DNA from: Macquaria australasica
Taxonomy: Eukaryota > Chordata > Actinopteri > Centrarchiformes > Percichthyidae
Assembly (NCBI GenBank): GCA_005408345.1
Contig: SEMN01000419.1
Location: forward strand, 96,001-160,000
Length of the DNA stretch: 64,000 nucleotides
Direction: 5' to 3'
In this document: piece by piece, positions 37,900-56,902 of the stretch
Position numbering within the stretch: the first letter of the stretch is position 1
How the letters are laid out: the number at the start of each line of letters is the position of its first letter
Translations under genes and position numbers: made by a program
Notes under the pieces: model-generated
Database searches by the model: none
What the model was told of the DNA's origin: nothing
What the model saw: only the letters and a program-made list of their open reading frames with translations

Positions 37900-38175
37900 A
37901 CCTGCTTGTATCGACAGAACACCTGTTGCCCGTCTGGAGTCGCAAGTCTCTACAAGACGAAAAAGACAGCCTAACTTTCACTACTGCAGGCGTTCCTCCT
38001 GTAGAAAGTGCTCGTACACAGTTAACTACAACATGTTGAGGTCAACAGATATTTCAGAAGCTGCAGGCAGAAAAAGGGTAGAAAATAACACCGCTGACCG
38101 GACAGCCCGGAGAGCTGGGAGTGTGGGCGGGGTTAAAATGACCAGAAACGCCCCGAAGCGCGGTGATCAGTCATT
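37900..38175 (-). promoter_or_regulatory. paqr8: probable paqr8 non-coding first exon and promoter
   Basis: On the minus strand an exon-like block ends at TACAAGCAG|GTGAGATC (near 37901), with CpG-bearing sequence and a GC box (GTGGGCGGGGTT, about 38124-38135) upstream. This fits a 5' untranslated exon spliced to the acceptor near 36966. The plus-strand open frame across it (37868-38185) is not considered a gene. Confidence 0.5.
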
Positions 38176-38179
38176 ATCA

Positions 38180-39985
38180 GTATAGAAAAATTAATATTAT
38201 AGACATTTGTGCTTATACTTTGACACCGACATTTAATGTTAAGTTTGTGTTTCATATCGTTATTTGCTTATAATTGTCTAATAGAAACTTGTAGGAGTGC
38301 ATTGTGTCATTGTTTATATTGAATTGAAATCTTCACAGATATTGTTGCTAAAAGTCCAGAAGGAGGGACAAAACCATGTGTAAGAACGATGATACACTGA
38401 GCAAAAAAAAAATTCCTGTTTAATTTTGCATGTGTGTCTCCATCTACTGCCCGGTACCATACACTGCATTCATGTTCAAAACTAAGCTGGTCTACAGCCT
38501 GTGGGCTGTTTCACTTCAGCAGTGCACTTGATTACATCATGCCAAACAATCACAATATTAGATATACATATAAATACACATATATATATAGACAATGAAA
38601 ATCGCATCAGAATACCTGAAACCCTTTTATTACACATGGCTTCATTATGGGTATAATAAAACATATTTCCCCAAATTATTTTGAAATAAAATATTTACAG
38701 GAATTATTTAATTATTATACAAGAGATCTGCCTGTACTTTGATTTAATGACTTGAGATTATTGACCTGTTTTGGTTTCACTGTGGGTTGCTCCCATCATG
38801 GTACTTCTCGGTTTTGGTGACATTATGTTAGGACACAGTATGTAGGGTTGTAAACATAAAGAAAAAATATAACTCATGCATGATGAGGGATTAATCGTAC
38901 AAGGTAGAGTATTATTAGGCATGACTGAGGGATTATCAAGAGTAGTTAAATCTGTTTTCCTCTTTAAGCATCCAAACATCCAACATCTTGTTTAATGTCA
39001 TATGGAAAAAAAAACCCACACAAGGTTTAAAAGACTGTTTTATGTGATAAATTATGTATAGGTGGCCTGGATATTCTGTACACATTTAATCAAATTATTG
39101 AAATTAGTTGGCTAAAATAATGTTTTTTAAAACCCAAATAACTTGTTATATTGGATCCTTTCTCTTATCTTTGAAAAGTTAGGTGATTTAAACTTCTCAC
39201 TGCAGAATCCATATGCAGTTGGGAGACTACCAGTAACACTAGCAAACTATCATAAACAGAACTTACTTTTCTATACAAGCACCACTTTTCTCCTAATACA
39301 TGCTACATTTAGAATAACTATTACAATGCATGCAAAAGTAAGTCTCAATACACCTAAACATGGTATGAACAGAATATTTGGAATATTTTGTAAATCAACT
39401 CATGAATTAGCTGTCAATTATACAATTATCAAGAGTTTAATTCTATGTATAATTTAATCCTAAATGAAAAGGAATTTATAATGCAGTCCCTGATGGACTT
39501 CTGTCATCATCCAGATCCTCGGTTTTGACTGCAGATCCCAAATCTCCATGTATCTCTACACCTTTGCTGCTTGGTCTGTCTTTACTAAATAACCAGTTCA
39601 ACAAAATATCAATTAGAGGAATCCAAAATAATGACACTACTGCATCCTATCAATCCATCTGGATTAAACCATATAGTTTAAAATAGGAAAAGATTACCTT
39701 AGATATACATTATATCAAACAAAATCAAATAGTTTATTTTCAAATGTATTCATAGATATTGCACTTAAAGCCTGTTCCATTTTTTCTTTGTTAGCTTTCT
39801 TTTTATTCATTGTGTATGTTTACAAAAATGAATGTTCTTACTGTTATTCCTTGACAGATAAATATGAAAATGACTGAATATGTCAAAATGTCAGTCATCA
39901 TCACTTTTGCATGTGAGAACAAATAATTAAAAAACAATCATAGAGGTCCCCGTTTATGTCGCCATCTCATGGACAAATTGACAAA
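38180..39985. other. AT-rich intergenic region between divergent paqr8 and mcm3
   Basis: AT-rich sequence with small tandem stretches (for example 'tatatatata' near 38580). Short open frames (such as 39143-39457) show no family match or splice context. The two genes are transcribed away from each other with starts about 2.1 kb apart. Confidence 0.6.
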
Positions 39986-40032
39986 TGCTTGGCTTTTCCT
40001 CCTTTTTAACGGACCGCCCCTTCCTGCTCCGT

Positions 40033-40188
40033 TTTCGCGCGAGTTCTTGAAAGGGGCGGGGTCATGTGGCGTCACGGTGATTCTATTGGGCAGCTGTACG
40101 TTTACCCGCCGACTATGCAAAACGTACGTGTCGACTGGACCAATCGCGTCTTACGCTCTACTCGTACCCGGCACGCAGTGGCGCGAAA
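40033..40188 (+). promoter_or_regulatory. mcm3: mcm3 promoter: two E2F sites, CCAAT boxes, GC box
   Basis: TTTCGCGC at 40033-40040 and its exact inverse GCGCGAAA at 40181-40188 both fit the E2F consensus TTTSGCGC. Between them are GGGGCGGGG (about 40054), an ATTGG inverted CCAAT box (~40087) and a CCAAT box (~40139). There is no TATA box near the expected start. This is the layout expected of an E2F-driven G1/S replication gene, and it ends about 100 bases upstream of the mcm3 ATG. Confidence 0.75.
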
Positions 40189-40292
40189 ACCCTGCAGCGT
40201 GTGGATTGACGGCAGCAAAGCGCACACACCGTACAGTACCGAACTCTGTACTATATTGTAAGATTTTAAAGTATAATAAATAATCGCTTATA

Positions 40293-47741
<7,449 letters not shown>

Positions 47742-48362
47742 GGGAGAGGGGGGGGAAGATGGCTGTTTTTCTGAAATTGATTACATGGACTCTGAAAGAA
47801 ACAGTGATTTATATTCAAGTGTACATTTATTCTTTTCCCCGGATACTGGATGCCTCATTTGTATTCATGCGTCCTCTGTTTTTCATCTCTCATTTTCTCA
47901 AACTGCAGTCTAATGTTGCACACTCAAAAAAAAAAAAGAAAAAAAACAGTCCGACCCCTGACCTGTAATCTGCACCTCCACTCATGAAGCACCAAAAATA
48001 ACTCCAAACAGTTTAAATTTATGATGGATTTGGATCCACTGTGGTGCAGATTGTTCCATTAACTCGTGTGTTTGCAAGCAGGACCAGTGCAAAAAGTCTT
48101 AATCCAGTATGCACTTGTTTCTGTTCATTAGTGGTAATGCTACTTTATAATGTCTTTATTACCATGTATCAACAGACTTGGTGTAATTGATGAACATTTC
48201 CGTTCATATGAAGAAGGCAGAAGGGTGTTGCAAGTACAAGTTTGATTTAGCAATGAAATGTGCATTACTACACCATAATAAGGACATTATTAAGTAGTTC
48301 TGTTGTCTGGGTTTGTATATAGTTGACAAGTTTTGAAATGAATTAACTGTAGTTGTGTATCA

Positions 48363-48368
48363 AATAAA
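48363..48368 (+). terminator. mcm3: mcm3 poly(A) signal
   Basis: AATAAATAAAATG about 620 bases after the mcm3 stop, following AT-rich 3' untranslated sequence. Confidence 0.6.
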
Positions 48369-49204
48369 TAAAATGCCATGCTTTGGAAACGACTTGGGTT
48401 CTTAAATGAATTGACCATGCTACATTACAGCATGCTACTTTATACATATTACTTAATGTGTACAGTATCTACATACTCTACAACCTTGGGAAATCACTGC
48501 TTGCCTAATGCCGGTCAGTTTGTGCTGTGATGTTCCAAGTTTGGGAGGCAACCGACCCTGGCTGTATTTCATTTTTTCTGATATAATAAAATTTGCTGGG
48601 GAAATTACAATTTCCCAGAAGAGCTGTTCTCAAAGGATTTAACCTCTTCCTGCTTCTGTACCAGTGTGTTAACAAGATGCATTTTCTTTGAAACCCCCAG
48701 TGCATCCAGACCTCACAGCATCGTTGTGCCAGCACATCTTAAATGTACAGTATTTGACTCTCAGCTTTATAATGTGTCTGTGGCTCTGATCAGTCTGAAG
48801 ATAAGGCCATGAGTTGCTCGAGTCGCTCAAGTCGTGCACCAACCCCAGATGAGGAGTCGGCAACATCCAGGACACGAGCTCTCGACACCCACGGCTGACT
48901 CATATCACATTTTGTACCAAAGGCTATAAGCCTGCGGCTTCCTTGCATCTTTCACCTAAGCCAAGACCGAGTTCAGTTTTAGCTTTAGTTTTAAAGCTGG
49001 GTTTCAGGATGGTCGTTACTATTCTGAATAAACAAAATATTTAGATGCTGTTACTGTTGCCTCTCAAGTCTCATAAGATGTGAAGTACACTGAGAAAACA
49101 GCAGGCAGATTCGCCATAATTGCTTGTGAGTGGTAGTATTAAAGCCCAAGGAAAAGCCTGAGAAGCTAGCATTTTAGGTCATTTAGTCTCTTGTCTTGTT
49201 ATGT

Positions 49205-49850
49205 TTTAAAGCAGTAGTTCAACATTTTGGGTAATATACGTATTTGCTTTCTTGCATAGATGAGAAGATAGATACCACTTTCATATCTGTCTGGCTGCCG
49301 CAAGCAGCTGGTTAGCTTAGCTTAGTAGTGACGTTACGTTCGCGAACGAATCAATTCTTTTCTAGTGACTCTTTGGTACAAACAAAGGGAACCAAGCTGT
49401 TCTTTTTATCATTGCGCGCACTGCTCACATTTTACTGCCTGCCCTAAATCCACTCCCCTTCAGCCACAAGAGGTAGATGTGTGTGGAAAAAAAGAAATGA
49501 GCAGCATTTGGATGATTTGCACTAAAATTTTGCACTAAAATTCATTATACTTTTTTTTATTGTGCCAATAAAAGGTTTTTTTATATTAAATGTTGCATGA
49601 ATTGCTTTCAAGGCAAGGCAACTTTATTTACATAACACTTTTCATACAGAGGGTAAATTCAAAGTAAAAGTTCTTTTGAACGGCTCTCCGAAAGGAACGG
49701 AGCAATGAGATCCGGCTCCCTTCAAAGAGCCATAATTCCCATCACTATAGCTTAGCACAAAGAAAGAAACAAGTTTTTTTCTGTCCCGCTCCCAGTTGCT
49801 TTTTTTGACTTTTACCATAATCATGTTTTCTATCTAACATCCTCATGTTC
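49205..49850. mobile_element. foldback element, copy E, interrupted by a hAT-like insertion
   Basis: The left arm 'cagtagttcaacattttgggtaatatacgtatttgctttcttgc' and interior 'gcagctggttagcttagcttag' match the family. After the insertion the interior resumes as 'cacaaagaaagaaac'. The right arm is not visible, so the copy is truncated or diverged; its right boundary is approximate. Confidence 0.75.
49326..49747. mobile_element. hAT-like non-autonomous element with perfect 8-bp target duplication
   Basis: The left end is TAGTGACGTTACGTTCGCGAAC; the right end is CATAATTCCCATCACTA, giving short inverted ends (TAGTGA). It is flanked on both sides by TAGCTTAG (49318-49325 and 49748-49755), a perfect 8-bp duplication typical of hAT transposons. 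The block 49608-49665 ('aaggcaaggcaactttatttacataacac') looks like a further short repeat nested inside it. Confidence 0.9.
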
Positions 49851-50620
49851 CTATTTTTATCTGAATTATGCAACATTATCATTTTGTCCTGAGATTGATT
49901 ATTTCAACTGTTTTATTGGATTTTGCATGTGAACTGAACAGATGGACCACGGCACATGAGTATGCAGAGATATAAAGGGATACAGACAAGTAAAGTAAGG
50001 GGGGAAGGGAAGGGGAAGGAAAAGCTGGGTGTACGAAGGAACAGGGGAAATTGTTAAAATAATCCAGGAAACTGTGATTGATTATTGATTAGTTAGATGT
50101 AAAGTCTTTTGCGCCATGCTTGTGAAGAGCTGCTACATAAATAAATGATCTTGAACTTGACTCTGTCACACGGTATCGAGTCAAGCTTCACCTTTGGGAG
50201 ATAAGGCTGCTTGCTGCTGTGTAACGGAGCTGATTGAGAACTGAAGTCTGCTGGATTGTCTGAGCACTTCACTGGGAGTAAGTGGGAACAGAGGAAGGGC
50301 TATTTAGCAAAAGAGTATAGAAACTATAAAAAGAAGGAAAGAACTAATGCAACTCTGCTCAATTCATGTTGAATTCACATAAACTAAAAACAGGCGGAGT
50401 GACTTCTCAGACTTTTTGTTAAAATGATAAAGTGGACGACTATTGCATGTAAAACCTGCAAGATGGACGGGCAGCTGTGGAGTCCAAATTGTGCCACCGG
50501 AATACATTTTAAATTTGACTTTTTGTTGTTCCACTTACATATGTGTCTTCATAAGTTACTTGGATTTATTCAAATTTAGGTGGCACACTGCTCACATGCT
50601 TTAAATGAAAGACAGTCACC

Positions 50621-51226
50621 TTTAAAGCTGCTGTAATCAATATTTTTACATTAACAATGGATCAAATGGCTATGAGTAACGTGAAAGTGGTGACTCGTAG
50701 TGATGAACCCACAGAGAAATATCATCCGACTCTGCAGTTTGCCTCAGCTCTGCAGAGCATTTCAGCGTCTTGCAGCTCATTGTTTTTTTTGTTTTTTTTT
50801 TACGTACAGCTGTTTTACTGTTCTGGTTCAGTCTCATTACTGTAGTCTCCATACGCAGCATGCAGCAGTTTTGGGGCTTTTGATACACCCACTGTTTGCT
50901 ACCTCCTCAGCACCAAACAACACTACATAGGCAAAGTTAGTGACTTAGCGGCTGGTGAACATAGTGGAGCATTTAGCAACTAAAGAGTCAGATATTTCCC
51001 TCGAGAGTTAGCAAAGACCAAAACAGAGCTAAAAGGAGACTGAACCCTGATGATGTCATAAGGGTGATTTTTTTCAGACATTATAAAGCTCTCTTCAGAG
51101 TTACTGTGACTATAACAAGCTTAGATAACAATAGAGAGACAAAAGAACAAAAAACAACCAAAACAAACAACAAAATATACTCAAACATTCAAACAAAACC
51201 TGTCCACCCACCCATGTAGCTTTAAT
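50621..51226. repeat. MITE-like element, copy 2 (family shared with 4178-4805)
   Basis: Starts CTTTAAAGCTGCTGTAATCAAT and ends near CATGTAGCTTTAA. The ordered blocks match the element at 4178-4805, including 'gtgactcgtagtgatgaaccca', 'gatacacccactg' and 'aaaacagagctaaaaggagac'. Non-coding. Confidence 0.75.
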
Positions 51227-52293
51227 GTTCAATTAAGTAAAACTCTATAGTGCAGTAATTTTGCAATCTTACTGTGAAACTATAATATCAATTAGACAGA
51301 CAAGGGAAGGTAAGTGAAAATGTTCATTGTCAATCAGATTTGTGCATCTATTCATTTTGTAAGTGAGGAGCATATTGTAGTAGAATTTTAATGGTGTCAA
51401 ACTGCTTGAGCATCTCATTCTGAAACCATTTCTCTTTTCTCCACCACACATCCAGTACAGCTGTGCTCCAGTTAACAGGCTCCTTACTCATATGATGCAT
51501 GGAGAGAGAAGATACTATCACACGGTTTGCCTCTGAAGAATAGTTATGCTGATTTATAACCAGAACCCCCATCAGCATTTCCCTGACCTACATTGTTTAG
51601 CGTGGGTTTGCAGTGTGTAGGTGTAGTTATGTGTGTGGTAATGTGTTTTAAAAACAAATTAAAGCTGATGCAGTTCAGAATGATTAGTCTCTGTTGGTTT
51701 TTTAATGGGATAATGTAACAAAATGCTGCATTCTTTTCTGATGGAAGGTTCTCTGAAGTCATGGGGTTGAATGTAGGCTACTATATAAATATGTTATTCT
51801 GCTTTCAGAAATGGGTCCCACTTGCAGGCCCATTTTAAACTGAGATCTGAGCCAAAATATTTGAAAGGACATCACAATCAGTTCTTTGTTTTACTTGGGT
51901 TTGGGTTGACAAAATCCCCTGCGGTTTGGTTTGGACCCTGAAAGAACATTTTGTAGCTTGAGTTGCAGATTTTCACTTCAGGGTCTTTTTTTCTTTTAAC
52001 TCAAAAACGTGTTCTGTTTTGCCAAAAAACAAAAGTACTGTATTCACAGCCACATCAAAAAGGTCTATAGCTGAACAAACGTGTTAACACCTTTTGACAG
52101 GAAGACATATGAAGGTGTCACCCTTGCTCATCATACACAAATTTCACACAGGGGAATTACTACTTTTTCTGTATACTGCGACTTTATAATTGTATCTAGT
52201 TTACAGATCAACGTGTGTATCTTTAAAATCAGTGACAGTCAGAGCGGAAATACACTGAGGATCTTGCCAGCGCACACTGACACAGTCTGCCTG

Positions 52294-52300
52294 TATATAA
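52294..52300 (+). promoter_or_regulatory. TATA box of il17
   Basis: TATATAA about 85-90 bases upstream of the ATG at 52385, giving an expected transcription start near 52325. A TATA-driven promoter fits an inducible cytokine gene. Confidence 0.65.
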
Positions 52301-52384
52301 ACACGGAGAGAATGTAGGCACAACGAGACCGCTGAGGAGCTCTTCACAGTTTAAGTTAGGCTCTGCAGGCGAGGCGACACAACC

Positions 52385-54329
52385 ATGCTGCTGGTGAGTT
52401 GGACCGCTGTGCTGATCTTTAACTCTTGTTGATGATCGTGAGATTACTCTCCAAAGGGTGGCCTGAAGGTTTAGGACATAATGTGAAATGTACTGATTTT
52501 ATGACTTTAAAAGTCATTTGACTTTTGTCTCCAAATGTCATACTGTAGGTACAATTGAGAAGCAAATGCAACATATCTGAAACATTTTTGTCATAATTCA
52601 GAAGAGTGTGACTGTTCAAAAATCAATAATACCACCCAGGCATTCACACATTAATCAATTAACTGGAAATCCAGCCAAATAAGAAGTGGCAACAGAGACC
52701 AGTTTGCTCTTTTCTCCATCCTCTTCCGAATTTCTCTTTGCTGTTTGTTTTTCATGTCTCATAACCATTAAAGCTCTTAGAAAGCCTCTGGCCTGCCTGG
52801 TGTCCTCGTGTTTAGGTGCTGAGAGCATTGCTGGTGCTGGGTCTGGCCACGCTGTTGCACGCCACCAGGAAAGGCCAGGCGGTTCAGGTGAGGTTGGGCC
52901 AGGGAACCAGACTGAAGGGCAAGTTAGTGCGACTGGTCCTGGATCCCTCAGTGCAGCCTCAGATCAACAGCATGTCTTCCTCAACCATCGCCAGCATGTC
53001 TTTGTCACCATGGACGTACAGGTGAGGCATCGCTGAAGTCCGTGGACCCTTAATGTCATTTTTCTTTCATTGCTTTACTTAGTTGGCGCCAAAACCCACC
53101 AGTTTGAAATGCGTTTGCAGGGTTTGTACAAAATTTTAACCGTTATGTTTTCAAGGTTAGGGATATGCTTTAATTCAAATATACTCCTTGAAAAATGCTT
53201 AATTTTCAACATAATCTGGCGTTTCATCATTGACACAATCACTCACGTAAACCAAAAATCCTTTAATGTTTGAAATGAAACGATCCCGTCGTCATATTTG
53301 TTTGTTGTCTCCTGGCATTTAAAGTAGCAATTTAGATGTGATGATAAAGGCTCTGAGAGTCTGTAAATTTTTGGTTTAGGTACCTTGAAGGTGCTTGAAA
53401 AGTGCTTGAATTTTATTCTTAAAATGCTCTACGAACCCTGTGTTTGGTCATTCAATTATCAGTTTTGAACTTTTTGAAGCCTGAAATCCCAGTTATAAAT
53501 GTATTTCCTCCCTCTCCAGAGACTCCTGTGTGCCATCTCGGTTGCCTCGGCGGATCTCTCATGCTCAGTGCCTGACCTCTGGCTGTCTGGACCTGCAGGG
53601 GGGAGGAGAGGATGTAACCCTGGAGGCCAAACCTATCTACTACCAGATCCTGGTCCTCCACAGGTGAGCCACTGCAGTCTTTATATAAAACAGCAAATGA
53701 TGCAGTTTTTGCCTCTGCTTTTGTTTCTAGTGCAAGTTACAGTGCAACAATCGATGAGCATGTGCATGCTTAAAAAATTAAAGTAAATTCATTGAGGTTG
53801 GTCTTCGGTCAACCTAATAGTGAAAGAGAAATGTAATTTAAGGAGCATTTTTCTCTCTTAATCTGATGGCTTTCCTGTTGAAACAAGCTGCTAGCGACAT
53901 AATGAGGGGAGGGATCCCTCAGAAGTGGTATGTCAGTTAGGGAAACAAAGGCAGTTATATTTAATGGAAAGCACAATATTGTTTCATTGATGTTTTTAAC
54001 GTATACCTACCAGTACAGAATGAGGTATAGATTCACACTGATTGAATTAGACTAACTTGAGTTAACCTTTGCTTGTTCCTTCCCTGTCCGTTCTTGTCAT
54101 ATTCACTGCAGTCCAATTTGATTTAATTTGGCACTATAATCTTATAATGACATCATCTGTGTATAATCAGCCCTCACTCATTTTCCCATCCGACTCCAGA
54201 GTCCCAAGGCAAAGGCACAATAACAAAGGAGGGGGGAAGGAAAGGAAGATGTATGACTTCAGGCTGGGGACGGAGGTGATCACAGTGGGCTGTACCTGTG
54301 TGAGGCCCAGTGTTGTACCGCAGCAGTGA
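52385..54329 (+). CDS. il17a/f: interleukin-17A/F-type cytokine
   Basis: Secreted inflammatory cytokine of the IL-17 family. Exons are 52385-52393, 52816-53021, 53520-53663 and 54200-54329, giving 162 residues. The first exon encodes only Met-Leu-Leu before a GTGAGT donor; exon 2 completes a signal peptide (residues 1-19, LRALLVLGLATLLHA). The IL-17 fold is marked by SPW (67-69), C89 and C94, PIYYQILVLHR (110-120), and VGCTCVRP (C151, C153). These are the four cystine-knot cysteines. An extra cysteine, C75, follows SPWTYRDS. The cysteines matching the human interchain pair are absent: there is none before SPW, and a basic RQRHNNKGGGK stretch replaces the PPHC region. The position beside mcm3 matches human IL17A/IL17F, but the teleost paralogue (a/f1, 2, 3 or n) is unresolved. 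A poly(A) candidate, ATTAAA, is at 55009. Confidence 0.9.
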
Positions 54330-54404
54330 CACACAGGAGACTTCTGATGCTGGCAACTCTTTCAGCATACTGTAAATGTTGTTTTTACCACTTTACAACT
54401 TAAA

Positions 54405-54406
<2 letters not shown>

Positions 54407-54469
<63 letters not shown>
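54407..54469. repeat. (TA)n microsatellite
   Basis: About 63 bases of uninterrupted AT dinucleotide repeat just downstream of the il17 stop. It is probably in the 3' untranslated region or flank. Confidence 0.97.
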
Positions 54470-54471
<2 letters not shown>

Positions 54472-54838
54472 CATTTTTGCCTTTATTCGATAGTGTCAAC
54501 TGAGAGACAAGAAAGAGAGAGGGGACGACATGCGGTAAAGGGCCCCGGGCTGGGATTGCAGGGGCCGCTGCAGTTGGACTCAGCCTTAATGATTTAAGTT
54601 ATCACCAAATCAAATGACTCTGTGTAATGGGAAAGGGCCTTTTTTGGACTGTTGTGACTAATTAGTGCTAGTATATTCCAGTCTTGCTAACGTGTTAACC
54701 ATTAGCTTGCCAGTTACAGTAGTTAGCGACAAGCCCTGCAGTTTTTACTATAACAAGCATGCAGCATTCATACTGTTTTATTATTTTTATTATTGTTTTA
54801 TCTTATATTATTATTGGGTATTTTATTACATTTTAAAG

Positions 54839-54839
<1 letters not shown>

Positions 54840-54881
<42 letters not shown>

Positions 54882-54882
54882 G
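54840..54882. repeat. (ATT)n microsatellite
   Basis: About 14 tandem ATT units. Confidence 0.95.
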
Positions 54883-55008
54883 CCTGTTATTATTAAATAC
54901 ATTTACTGTATGTCTTATTTTATTTCTCTTATGTTTCATGGTTGTTTTTAACTCACATTTTATAATAACGCTGTTCTGATTTTATTGTAAACAATATGAA
55001 AATACTTT

Positions 55009-55014
55009 ATTAAA
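55009..55014 (+). terminator. candidate il17 poly(A) signal
   Basis: ATTAAA variant signal about 680 bases after the il17 stop, in AT-rich sequence. Assignment is inferred. Confidence 0.4.
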
Positions 55015-56083
55015 GTTTTTGTCCCAACTTTGATGTCACGTTTTGTCAGCGTTTTTTATTGAGTTATTATTATTTTATTATGTTGTTTATTTACGTCTGC
55101 AAAGCACATGCTCATCTGGATTAGGGTGGCTGGACAGTAAGAAGAAGACTTGAATACCAGAAACGATATAAGTGTGTGGGTCATATCTTCCCCATCACCA
55201 GTGAAACTTTTGTGTGTGTGTGTGTGTGTTTGTGTATACAAGTGCATGCAAAACATTGTACTATCAGTCTGCAAGTGAGAAATGATGAGAACCACAGCAA
55301 CGTGTAAGTTCAGTCAAGCTGTTTTTACTGACCATGCCAAATAGATACAATCAATCCAGCCTTGAAGACATACAGCGACACACAGTTACAGCAAGTACAA
55401 ACCCCATGTTACGACTCCCCAGCTACAGTGCAAACATTTTAGACATTTCAATCAAGTCAGTATGACTCAACAACTCGAGCAAATTTCATCTTTCTGTTTA
55501 CTCTTTTAGGTTTCAGGTCCCTTGAAAATCATAAACTGACAATCCGAGCACAGTGACACATGCCAAAGCAAAGTGAGACCCCTCGTTAGCCAGAAAAGAA
55601 AACCCCAAACTCATCCTTTCGAAACCAAATCTGTCCAAATTCTGAACTGTTGTCACTCACTACTTTGCCTCCTTGTGATGTTATTGTTGTTTATACTTTA
55701 TATATTCACTGTCCTTCATGTAAGCCTATGTGCTTTTGAGTTGTGCTTAATGAAATAAGAGTGCAATCAGTGCTCTAAATCTAAGAGACTCAAATGTATG
55801 TCACTGATCTACAACTACACTACAGTTAAAGTTTCACAAAGAGCCTGAAAATGGCAGAATACAGCAGAGCTTCCTCCCTTTTCCAGCTTTTTTTTTCTTT
55901 TACTCCCCTAGAGCACTGTAGAAAGAAACAAAAGCCTGATGCTTCATTTTATATTCATAAACCATATTGTGAGAATCACTGAGTTTAGCGCACGCAGACG
56001 TCCCCAGACAGACCCGTCGAACAATCCCAAAAACGGTGCAGCAAAGAATTAGCATGAGAGCAGTGGACCTTGGGAAATCAAGT
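55015..56083. other. intergenic region between convergent il17 and stmn4
   Basis: A short TG repeat near 55211-55229 and AT-rich sequence. No exon is recognised. The right end passes into the presumed stmn4 3' untranslated region. Confidence 0.55.
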
Positions 56084-56089
56084 TTTATT
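56084..56089 (-). terminator. stmn4: candidate stmn4 poly(A) signal
   Basis: TTTATT on the plus strand is AATAAA on the stmn4 strand, about 810 bases beyond the stop. A long 3' untranslated region is usual for neuronal stathmins; the exact site is inferred. Confidence 0.4.
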
Positions 56090-56902
56090 TTTCATTTGGA
56101 AAACAGCAGAAGCTTGTGTGTTATGTCCCGTTTATGTGTATTGAGTATCCTGTAAATCAAAGACTAAAGAAGCCTGCGACTCTTAGCTTTGACTTGTGTT
56201 GGTTGTGATTGACTAGGGCTCCTGAACTTCATCTGTGTGTGCACTTTTTTCCAAGCACATCACGCCTTCTCTCATGTTTTACTTGTTAACAATTTAGATT
56301 ACAACTCCCTACTCCATAGTTACAGTCTAATTGGAAAGAAACGGCGTCATTGGTAGTGCTGCTGCCAAACTGGTAGCATTCAGTTACAATTATTGATACA
56401 AGGCATCACCAACAGCAAGAGAAACACAGCTCAGTCACCAGTGCTAAAATATCATGCAGGCAGTTATAAGTTCCTGTTTCTGACTGAAGAGACAGCTGAA
56501 ATGAGAGAGCAATGATTTAAATTCTTACCCCTTCCTGCCTTGATGCAGCTTTCATTCCTCACCAAACAACCAGTGTCGCCCCTCTTTTAAATATTTGAAA
56601 TGTTTGTTTTGATGCCCCCCCCCCCACCCTCCACCCACTTTCCTTCAGAAAAAAAGAAAAAGATTTCACTTTTGAATTTCAACATCAAGAGCTGGCTAAA
56701 CTTTGTACAGCTTGTTCAGAATCGTTACAGCATACAACAAATATGTAAACTCGCCATTTCCCTTTGTTCGAGTTGCTTTTGAGTTCTTTTCTTTTTTTCT
56801 TTCCTGCACTGTTTTGATTTCCTTTTTTTTTTGTTTTTTTTTACCGACTCAAAAAACTCCCAGTCCTGCTCTTTCTCTCTCTTCTTCCCCGGATCCACTC
56901 AT

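Larger units (their letters stand above)
48400..52290. other. intergenic region between mcm3 and il17, repeat-rich
   Basis: Contains foldback copy E (49205 onward) with a nested hAT-like element (49326-49747), and the second copy of the 4178-4805 family (50621-51226). The rest is AT-rich with unsupported short open frames. No gene is recognised. Confidence 0.6.

Noticed and set aside
37868..38185. 105-codon plus-strand Arg-rich open frame near the paqr8 promoter
   Set aside because: It is better explained as the antisense of the paqr8 first exon and its CpG-bearing promoter.
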